This document shows positions 1 through 5,043 of a DNA stretch of 5,043 bases, piece after piece (the stretch's first letter is position 1; every line of letters begins with the position of its first letter). The notes beneath the pieces are model-generated. The model worked only from the letters and a program-made list of their open reading frames with translations. It searched no databases and had not been told where the DNA came from. A program made the translations under genes and the position numbers. This stretch comes from Sulfurimonas sp. (GTDB lineage Bacteria; Campylobacterota; Campylobacteria; Campylobacterales; Sulfurimonadaceae), in contig DAOVJL010000114.1 in the NCBI GenBank assembly GCA_030673275.1, forward strand, positions 1-5,043. Direction: 5' to 3'.

Positions 1-1
1 A

Positions 2-1384
2 CCATATACTAAGAGCTTTAAGTTTGATATTGATAGCTCAAAACTTGCATCTGCTACAGATGCTGTAAAAAATATAAAAGAGATAAAACCTCAAGAGCAA
101 AAAATTGAACTTTCCCAAACAGACAGTATAGCTGACACTATAAAATCAGGCAGTGTATTAATAGTTCTTTTAACATTTTTTGGTTTTGGACTTCTCTTAT
201 CACTTACTCCTTGTGTATTTCCAATGATACCTATTATCTCCGGTGTTATTATAAGTCAAGGGGAGGGCATAACTACTAAAAAAGCATTTATGCTCTCTGT
301 TGTTTATGTCCTTGCCATGGCAGTAGCATATACTATAGCAGGAGTTCTAGCAGGTCTATTTGGTTCCAACTTACAAGCCGCACTTCAAGCACCTTGGGTT
401 ATATACTCTTTTTCAGCTGTTTTTGTTGCACTTGCTATGAGTATGTTTGGATTATATGAGTTAAAACTTCCAGACTCTTTAGTAGCAAAAGTGAGCTCAA
501 CAGGTAGTCACAATGGCTATATCGGTGTGGCTATTATGGGATTTTTATCAGCACTTATAGTTGGACCTTGTGTTGCCGCTCCACTAGCCGGTGCATTAGT
601 ATATATTGGTCAAACCGGTGATGCTGTTTTAGGTGGTGGTGCACTTTTTTCTATGAGTATTGGTATGGGACTTCCTCTAATTGCAATTGGTGTTAGTGCA
701 GGTAAGTTTATGCCTCGTCCTGGTGCATGGATGAGTATGGTTAGTGCTATATTTGGTTTCATGATGCTGGGAGTGGCTATCTGGATGTTAGAGCGCGTTG
801 TAGATAGTTATGTGACTATGCTTCTTTACTCTATGCTAGGAATATGTTTTGCGACTTATTTGGGAACTTTTGAAAAGCAGGAGTCTCATATATTTAGAAA
901 AAGTATGGCTGTGATAATTTTTATCTACTCCGTATCTCTGTTTATTGGTGTACTTGGTGGCTCAAACAGTATGACAAAACCATTAGAGTTTTTAAAACCG
1001 CAACCTTCTTCTTTGAGCTCTGCAACTGAACATGTCAAATTTATTAAGGTCACTTCAATAGAACAGTTAGATACTGTTTTAGCCAAAAACAGTGGTAAGA
1101 AAATCATGCTTGATTTTAGTGCTGAGTGGTGTGCTGTATGTAAAGAGTTGGAGGAAGTTACATTTTCAGATGAAAAAGTAAAAGCTAAAATAGGTGAATT
1201 TGTTCTTATACAAGCAGATGTTACAGACAATAATAAAGAGCAAAAAGATTTAAGTAAAAAGTACGGTGTATTTGGTCCACCGGTAATGATATTTTTTGAC
1301 AAAGAGACTAATGTAATAAGATCAAAAACTATTGTTGGATTTATAGAGCCAGATGAGTTTTTGACTCATCTTAACAGTATATAG
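2..1384 (+). CDS. dsbD: Thiol:disulfide interchange protein DsbD, 5'-truncated by window edge
   Basis: DsbD passes electrons from cytoplasmic thioredoxin across the inner membrane to periplasmic partners such as DsbC-like isomerases and cytochrome c maturation proteins. The frame is open from position 2, giving 460 visible residues. Residues 1-50 are the end of the periplasmic N-terminal domain or its linker. About eight hydrophobic segments follow (roughly 51-80, 95-120, 130-153, 173-200, 207-232, 243-263, 267-288 and 301-320). They hold the two membrane cysteines: Cys71 in LTPCVFPM and Cys190 in VGPCVAAPL. After a linker comes a C-terminal thioredoxin domain (about 348-460) with the redox motif WCAVC (Cys377, Cys380) and the cis-proline loop GPPV (Pro426-427). 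This matches E. coli DsbD in order and motifs. The ATG at 224 lies inside the first membrane segment, after the LTPC cysteine, so it cannot be the real start. The true start and signal peptide lie upstream of the window. The gene converges on the lipid A operon with a 5-bp gap and shows no functional link to it. Confidence 0.95.
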   Translation, partial: PYTKSFKFDIDSSKLASATDAVKNIKEIKPQEQKIELSQTDSIADTIKSGSVLIVLLTFFGFGLLLSLTPCVFPMIPIISGVIISQGEGITTKKAFMLSVVYVLAMAVAYTIAGVLAGLFGSNLQAALQAPWVIYSFSAVFVALAMSMFGLYELKLPDSLVAKVSSTGSHNGYIGVAIMGFLSALIVGPCVAAPLAGALVYIGQTGDAVLGGGALFSMSIGMGLPLIAIGVSAGKFMPRPGAWMSMVSAIFGFMMLGVAIWMLERVVDSYVTMLLYSMLGICFATYLGTFEKQESHIFRKSMAVIIFIYSVSLFIGVLGGSNSMTKPLEFLKPQPSSLSSATEHVKFIKVTSIEQLDTVLAKNSGKKIMLDFSAEWCAVCKELEEVTFSDEKVKAKIGEFVLIQADVTDNNKEQKDLSKKYGVFGPPVMIFFDKETNVIRSKTIVGFIEPDEFLTHLNSI

Positions 1385-1389
1385 GTAAG
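1385..1389. other. 5-bp convergent junction between dsbD and the lpxA-like gene
   Basis: The TAG of dsbD ends at 1384 and the TAG of the minus-strand lpxA-like gene begins, read on the plus strand, at 1390. No GC-rich hairpin with a T-run is visible here in either direction. The short GTAA...TTAC symmetry at 1385-1400 is AT-rich and too weak to call a terminator. Transcripts from both sides probably run into the opposing gene or end by another mechanism. Confidence 0.85.
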
Positions 1390-2133
1390 CTATATATTAC
1401 TTGAAGCGATAAACGAAGTAAATTGTTTAACGTATTCGTTTTGGTGTTCGTCTGAAATCTCTTTTGCTAATTCTTTATCCACACCATCAGCTAAAACTTT
1501 TTTATAGATAGCTTTTATCTCTTCTATATCATCTTTACTTTTTAGTCTTCTTCTAAGACCTATAATATTTAGACCCTTTACGCTAGCTTTATTGCCCTCA
1601 ACAAGAGTAAATGGAGGGATATCATGATTTACAACAGATGCACCGCCAATCATAACACCAGCTCCTATAGTATTGTTTGCTTCAATGGTGCTAAGCCCGC
1701 CAATAATAACTTTCTCTTCACATTTAACATTTTCATAAAGTCTGACAGCATTTGTAAGAATACAAAAATCACCCAATTCTACACCGGAGAGTATTTGAAC
1801 ATAGCCCATAAGAAAATTGTTAGAACCTATAATGATTTTTTTATTTATTCCATCTTCACTATCCTGAGAACCTATTTGGCAAAACTCTCTTATATGTGTT
1901 TTAGCACCAATCTCAATATCAGAATTGTCATTTCCGATAGAGGTGAAGCTAAATATTTTTACATCTTTATCAACTTTGAGTTTACCCTTTAAGATGACAT
2001 TTGATTCTAATCTACATCCGGATTTTAGTTTTACATTTTTACCAATAGTACAAAATGGACCTATAACTACATCTGAAGCTATTTTTGCACCATCTTCGAT
2101 AATAACTGATTCATGGATATTTGCTTTTGTCAT
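1390..2133 (-). CDS. LpxA-like left-handed beta-helix acyltransferase lacking the catalytic histidine
   Basis: The 247-residue protein has the LpxA fold. Residues 1-165 are hexapeptide repeats (I-G-x-x-x-x type) forming a left-handed beta-helix. Residues 183-247 match the LpxA helical tail, including GLNIIGLRRR (187-196) and a closing KQFTSFIASS. True LpxA transfers a 3-hydroxyacyl chain from ACP to O3 (or N3) of a UDP-GlcNAc-type sugar in the cytoplasm. By hand alignment the E. coli residues change as follows: His122 to Gln113, His125 (the general base) to Ser116, Asp126 to Gly117, His144 to Asn135, His160 to Glu151, and His191 to Lys182. Arg204/Arg205 are kept as Arg195/Arg196. The loop holding Lys76 is about nine residues shorter (window 68-73). 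At 247 residues it is slightly shorter than usual LpxA (about 255-270). The start overlaps the upstream stop as TAATG, with only a weak GAG as ribosome site, so it is probably translated by coupling. It is last in the lpxB operon. It may act on a 3-amino sugar, use another acyl donor, or be non-catalytic. Fold is sure; function is not. Confidence 0.85.
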   Translation of the reverse strand: MTKANIHESVIIEDGAKIASDVVIGPFCTIGKNVKLKSGCRLESNVILKGKLKVDKDVKIFSFTSIGNDNSDIEIGAKTHIREFCQIGSQDSEDGINKKIIIGSNNFLMGYVQILSGVELGDFCILTNAVRLYENVKCEEKVIIGGLSTIEANNTIGAGVMIGGASVVNHDIPPFTLVEGNKASVKGLNIIGLRRRLKSKDDIEEIKAIYKKVLADGVDKELAKEISDEHQNEYVKQFTSFIASSNI

Positions 2134-3041
2134 TATTTACTCGCAATCTCTAGTGTTATTATGCTGTCTAATACAGAAGCCAGTGAACCGATATTACCTG
2201 TCTCTAAGTAGTTTATAAATGCTTCAAGTTCATCACTTAGAGCATTGCTTCTTTGTACGAAACAGTTTTTAGTTATATGAGAGTTGGCATTTATATTTAT
2301 GCGTTCTTTTAGGCTTTGAGATAGTAAATCAGCCTCAAAATACTTAATCTTACTCTCTGCATCTACTCTACATGCTACTGCAATGCTTCTTTTTCTGTAT
2401 GGAGTCAGCCAGTTTGTAGTTATATCTCCAACTATTTCACCCTCAAGTTCAAATGCAAGTATCGCATTGTCTTCATGAGTTTTATGAATTTTTTGAGATT
2501 TAAAAACAGCACTTTTTACTATGTCTTTTTTAGTAATAAATCTAATCAAGTCACTGTCATGTACTGAAAGATCAGTTAAGATTCCAACATCTGCAATACG
2601 TTCAGGAAAAGCTCCACTGCGAGTAATAGATATAGATAATATCTCGTGGTCCTGTATTTCATTCATCAAAGATTTTACAACAGGGTTGTATCTTTCAATA
2701 TGTCCCACACAGCTTTTAAGATTATTTGCCTCAATAGCTTTTAACATCTCTTTTGCATCTTCAACACTTGAAGCTGCCGGTTTTTCAATGAACATATGAA
2801 TCTTGCGAGCAGCACAGTTCAGAGCCACATCTTTATGTAAAAATGTTGGAGTAACAATAATTACAGCATCCGGCAAAGTCTCATCAAGCATACTGTTTAA
2901 GTCTGTGAAAAATGGCTCTTCAAATTCACCTTTGTCTGAGACATCACAAAGTCCTACAATCTCAACATTATCTATATTTTTGAGAGTATTATAGTGATTT
3001 TTCCCCATTGCGCCAAGACCAACTATCGCTATCTTTTTCAT
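2133..3041 (-). CDS. gnnA: Gfo/Idh/MocA-family NAD-dependent oxidoreductase, probable UDP-GlcNAc 3-dehydrogenase (GnnA/WbpB type)
   Basis: The 302-residue protein has an N-terminal Rossmann fold with the dinucleotide motif GLGAMGKNH (8-16). The family's EKP motif is at 86-88; its Lys87 is expected to bind near the nicotinamide and substrate. GHIERYNP lies at 113-120 and the active-site motif [12 protein letters not shown] at 157-168, with His161 and Asp162 in the conserved D-x-x-x-H-D pattern. Length is normal for the family (about 300-350). Enzymes of this type oxidise C3 of UDP-GlcNAc (GnnA) or of UDP-GlcNAc uronate (WbpB), giving the 3-keto sugar used by a partner aminotransferase. The gene for such a partner lies directly upstream with a 1-nt gap, and an LpxA-like gene follows with a 1-nt overlap. 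The lipid A neighbours favour GnnA over WbpB. Family membership is certain; the substrate is inferred from context. The start has an AAAGG ribosome site 5 nt upstream. Confidence 0.85.
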   Translation of the reverse strand: MKKIAIVGLGAMGKNHYNTLKNIDNVEIVGLCDVSDKGEFEEPFFTDLNSMLDETLPDAVIIVTPTFLHKDVALNCAARKIHMFIEKPAASSVEDAKEMLKAIEANNLKSCVGHIERYNPVVKSLMNEIQDHEILSISITRSGAFPERIADVGILTDLSVHDSDLIRFITKKDIVKSAVFKSQKIHKTHEDNAILAFELEGEIVGDITTNWLTPYRKRSIAVACRVDAESKIKYFEADLLSQSLKERININANSHITKNCFVQRSNALSDELEAFINYLETGNIGSLASVLDSIITLEIASK

Positions 3042-3042
3042 A

Positions 3043-4134
3043 TTAACCTTTGATTGCTTTAACTATAAAATCTTGTTCAGCCTCTGTTAGGTAAGGACTC
3101 ATAGGAAGTGACATGATTTGAGATGAGATTTTTTCACTAATTGGAAAGTCTCCTTCGCTATAACCTAAACTTTTAAATGCTTCTTGTAGATGAAGAGGAA
3201 CAGGGTAGTGAACAGCAGTTGGAATCTCTAAAGCAGTTAGTTTCTCAACCATAGCCTCTCTATCTGCAACTCTTATAGAATATTGAGCATATACACTTTT
3301 GTTTCCATCACTGATTTTTGGAGTAATCACATCTGCTTCTTCTAGCAGATCACTGTATCTTTCACCAATCTCATCTCTTAGTTTAACTTCCTTGTCAAAA
3401 TGCTTTAGTTTAACGCCAAGAATTGCTGCTTGAACTGCGTCAAGACGACCGTTAATACCAATATATTTATGTTTATATCTTTCATTTTGACCATGGTTTA
3501 ATAGCATTCTGATTTTTGTGGCAATTTCATCATCATCTGTAAAGATTGCTCCACCATCTCCATAAGCACCTAGAGGCTTAGATGGAAAAAAACTCGTACA
3601 TCCTATAGTTGAAAGGTTACAAGACTTTTTATTGTTATATGTTGCGCCAAAACTCTGGCATGCATCTTCTATAACCGGAATATTAAACTCTTTAGCTATA
3701 TCATTAATAGCATCCATATCTGCACATTGACCATATAGAGAGACAGGGATAATAGCTTTTGTTTTATTTGTGATAACATTTTTAATTTTTGAAGCATCAA
3801 TATTATAACTCTCTTCATTTATATCTACAAAAACAGCTTTGGCACCTAAAAATGCAATAACTTCAGCTGTTGAAATAAATGTAAAAGGAGTAGTTATCAC
3901 TTCATCGCCCACACCAATATCTAAAGCCATAAGAGAGAGTAAAAGCGCATCAGTACCGCTGCTGCAACCAATAGCATGCTTGGCACCCGTGTACAAGGCT
4001 AAATTTTGCTCAAGAGAGTTTAGTTTTTCTCCACCAATAAACTGTGCTGAGCTAAACACTTCTAAAACTTCACTGTCTATCTCTGCCTGATATTCTCTAT
4101 ATTGTGCTTTTAAATCTATAAAATTAATCTTCAT
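3043..4134 (-). CDS. gnnB: DegT/DnrJ/EryC1-family PLP aminotransferase, 3-keto-UDP-sugar type (GnnB/WbpE)
   Basis: The 363-residue protein is a complete fold-type I sugar aminotransferase that should convert a 3-keto-UDP-GlcNAc-type sugar to the 3-amino sugar with glutamate as amino donor. Visible landmarks are the PLP-phosphate region SSGTDAL (58-64), Asp157 and Gln160 in IEDACQS (155-161), the Schiff-base lysine Lys186 in SFFPSKPLG (181-189), YGDGGA (191-196) and the substrate-side HYPVPLH (309-315). The stretch from about 124 to 200 is, from memory, strikingly close to Pseudomonas WbpE (for example [10 protein letters not shown] and CNLST.. [11 protein letters not shown]). WbpE acts on a UDP-GlcNAc uronate derivative, while GnnB acts on 3-keto-UDP-GlcNAc. 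The adjacent lpxB and lpxA-like genes make the GnnB role more likely. The start overlaps the end of lpxB by 11 nt and has an AGAGG site at 6-nt spacing. The 3-keto product of the downstream oxidoreductase is the expected substrate. The family is certain; the exact sugar is not. Confidence 0.87.
   Translation of the reverse strand: MKINFIDLKAQYREYQAEIDSEVLEVFSSAQFIGGEKLNSLEQNLALYTGAKHAIGCSSGTDALLLSLMALDIGVGDEVITTPFTFISTAEVIAFLGAKAVFVDINEESYNIDASKIKNVITNKTKAIIPVSLYGQCADMDAINDIAKEFNIPVIEDACQSFGATYNNKKSCNLSTIGCTSFFPSKPLGAYGDGGAIFTDDDEIATKIRMLLNHGQNERYKHKYIGINGRLDAVQAAILGVKLKHFDKEVKLRDEIGERYSDLLEEADVITPKISDGNKSVYAQYSIRVADREAMVEKLTALEIPTAVHYPVPLHLQEAFKSLGYSEGDFPISEKISSQIMSLPMSPYLTEAEQDFIVKAIKG
3047..3051 (-). 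promoter_or_regulatory. Ribosome binding site for the oxidoreductase gene
   Basis: AAAGG on the minus strand lies 5 nt before the ATG at 3041, inside the last codons of the aminotransferase gene. It fixes the start and implies that ribosomes ending the upstream gene can reload at once. Confidence 0.6.
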
Positions 4135-5043
4135 TTTTATCCTCTATAATTTTTGCTACTGTTTTTGAACTGCCATGTTGTAAATAATCTCTTAATGCTT
4201 TTGAATCATTTAAAAACTTATCTCTGTCATACTTTTTGTAGGATTTGAGAAGATTCTCAACTGTTACATCTTCTTGTATAAACTCAGGGTGTAACTCTCT
4301 ATCATTAAATTGAGAGAACATAATGTTACTTAGACCTATATGACTTAATTTAACAAGCCTACTTGCTATAAAATAGTCTAGAGGTTTTGCAATATAAGTC
4401 AAAATAAAAGGTATCCCAATAAGAGATGCCTCTAAAGTTGCTGTACCACTGCAAATAAATGCAAAATCTGCTTCAAAGAGCGTTTTATACGTATCATTAG
4501 ATACTTTAAATCCTGAAAGGTTACCATAAAGTTCTTGTATGTCTGCTTTAGAGAAGTGTTTTGGAATTATAATAGTCGCCTCAATATTAAGCTTTTTTTC
4601 TCGAAGAGTGTGAAGAAGCTTCTTAAATATAGGCATAAGTTTTTTTATTTCACCTTTTCTGCTTCCTGGCATAAAGACAATATGTTTGACATGTGGATTT
4701 AAATCTTCTTTATACTCTTTAATAATATCAAGCAGCGGATGCCCGACATATGTGATTGGTGCAGTTTTTGAGTAGTAGTCTTTCTCAAACGGGAGTATAG
4801 AGCACAAATGGTCTATTGTTCTCTCTAAAACTGGAATTCTTTTCTTTTTCCAAGCCCATGCCTGAGGTAAAATATAGTAAATTATCTCTTTATTTGGATA
4901 TTTCTTTTTAATTTTTTTAGCAAGTGGCAGGTTGAATCCGGATGAGTCTATAAGCAAAACTTTGTCAACATCTTTTGCCATCTCCGCCATCTGTGAATTT
5001 AGTTTAAAGAAGAATCTTAGTTTTTTTATAGCATCAACAAATC
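4124..5043 (-). CDS. lpxB: Lipid-A-disaccharide synthase LpxB, 5'-truncated by window edge
   Basis: LpxB is a GT19-family glycosyltransferase at the inner face of the cytoplasmic membrane. It joins UDP-2,3-diacyl-glucosamine (or its diamino analogue) to lipid X to form the lipid A disaccharide. The frame stays open to the window edge, giving 305 visible residues of a protein usually 350-390 long. Matches to E. coli LpxB in order are LIDSSGFN (30-37, E. coli GIDAPDFN), LPQAWAWKKKR (58-68), LPFEKDYY (83-90), VGHPLLD (99-105), FMPGSRKGEI (123-132), and the nucleotide-sugar site SGTATLEAS (198-206). A basic, hydrophobic stretch follows (KPLDYFIASRLVK, 219-231). The ATG at 4990 is internal: upstream in-frame residues (such as KKLRFFFKLNSQ) continue the LpxB sequence. 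The gene leads the visible operon and overlaps the next gene by 11 nt. The operon promoter and any further upstream genes are not in view. Confidence 0.95.
   Translation of the reverse strand, partial: FVDAIKKLRFFFKLNSQMAEMAKDVDKVLLIDSSGFNLPLAKKIKKKYPNKEIIYYILPQAWAWKKKRIPVLERTIDHLCSILPFEKDYYSKTAPITYVGHPLLDIIKEYKEDLNPHVKHIVFMPGSRKGEIKKLMPIFKKLLHTLREKKLNIEATIIIPKHFSKADIQELYGNLSGFKVSNDTYKTLFEADFAFICSGTATLEASLIGIPFILTYIAKPLDYFIASRLVKLSHIGLSNIMFSQFNDRELHPEFIQEDVTVENLLKSYKKYDRDKFLNDSKALRDYLQHGSSKTVAKIIEDKNED
4141..4145 (-). promoter_or_regulatory. Ribosome binding site for the aminotransferase gene
   Basis: AGAGG on the minus strand sits 6 nt before the ATG at 4134 and lies inside the last codons of lpxB. 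It supports this ATG as the start and so the 11-nt overlap with lpxB. Confidence 0.65.

Noticed and set aside
925..1302. Minus-strand open frame of 125 codons inside dsbD
   Set aside because: It lies opposite the end of the dsbD membrane domain and most of the thioredoxin domain, which have clear family motifs. The translated product resembles nothing I know, so it is a shadow frame.
224..1384. dsbD starting at the ATG at 224
   Set aside because: The frame is open back to position 2 and encodes the LTPC cysteine and first membrane segment before this Met, so the gene is cut by the window edge.
1385..1400. GTAA...TTAC inverted repeat as a bidirectional terminator
   Set aside because: Arms of only four bases, AT-rich, with no T-run; too weak to support a terminator.
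1390..2133. The lpxA-like gene as a pseudogene
   Set aside because: The frame is full length, repeats and the C-terminal helical domain are intact, and it is coupled to the upstream gene. The changes are specific to the active site rather than random decay.
1624..2218. Two plus-strand open frames (1624-1992, 1925-2218) opposite the lpxA-like gene
   Set aside because: They mirror the hexapeptide-repeat codons of the real gene. I see no recognisable domain in either.
2521..2994. Two plus-strand open frames opposite the oxidoreductase gene
   Set aside because: Short, without recognisable domains, and fully antisense to a well-supported Gfo/Idh/MocA gene.
3839..4090. Plus-strand open frame of 83 codons opposite the aminotransferase gene
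   Set aside because: It lies antisense to the conserved N-terminal part of the aminotransferase and has no recognisable content.
4124..4990. lpxB starting at the ATG at 4990
   Set aside because: The reading frame continues without a stop to the window end, with LpxB-like residues. This Met is internal.

Overview
The window looks like chromosomal DNA from a Campylobacterota (epsilonproteobacterial) species, probably near Sulfurimonas or a related sulfur oxidiser. This rests on the AT-rich composition with A/T-ending codons, the protein flavour, and near-complete coding density with overlapping genes. It is judged by eye and from memory of homologues; no search was run. No mobile element, tRNA, rRNA, CRISPR array or long repeat is visible.

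Layout: positions 2-1384 (+) carry the C-terminal 460 residues of a DsbD-type thiol:disulfide interchange protein, with its N-terminal domain cut off by the window edge. Four genes on the minus strand fill 1390-5043. In transcription order they are lpxB (5' end outside the window), a GnnB/WbpE-type aminotransferase, a GnnA/WbpB-type oxidoreductase, and an LpxA-like left-handed beta-helix protein. Junctions within the block are an 11-nt overlap, a 1-nt gap and a 1-nt TAATG overlap, so it is almost certainly one translationally coupled operon. Its promoter lies beyond position 5043. The dsbD and lpxA-like stop codons face each other across 5 bp.

How the genes work together: the oxidoreductase should oxidise C3 of a UDP-GlcNAc-type sugar and the aminotransferase should place an amino group there. 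An LpxA-fold protein and LpxB flank them. This matches the lpxA-gnnA-gnnB-lpxB grouping described in Acidithiobacillus ferrooxidans, where the product UDP-GlcNAc3N leads to lipid A with amide-linked 3-acyl chains. Diaminoglucose lipid A is also known in Campylobacter.

The most interesting point is the last gene. It aligns with LpxA along its length, but the catalytic His125 of E. coli LpxA is Ser116 here, His122, His144, His160 and His191 are all replaced, and the loop carrying Lys76 is about nine residues shorter. The reading frame is intact and the operon position is tight, so it looks like a retained LpxA paralogue with changed chemistry rather than a normal LpxA or a decayed gene.
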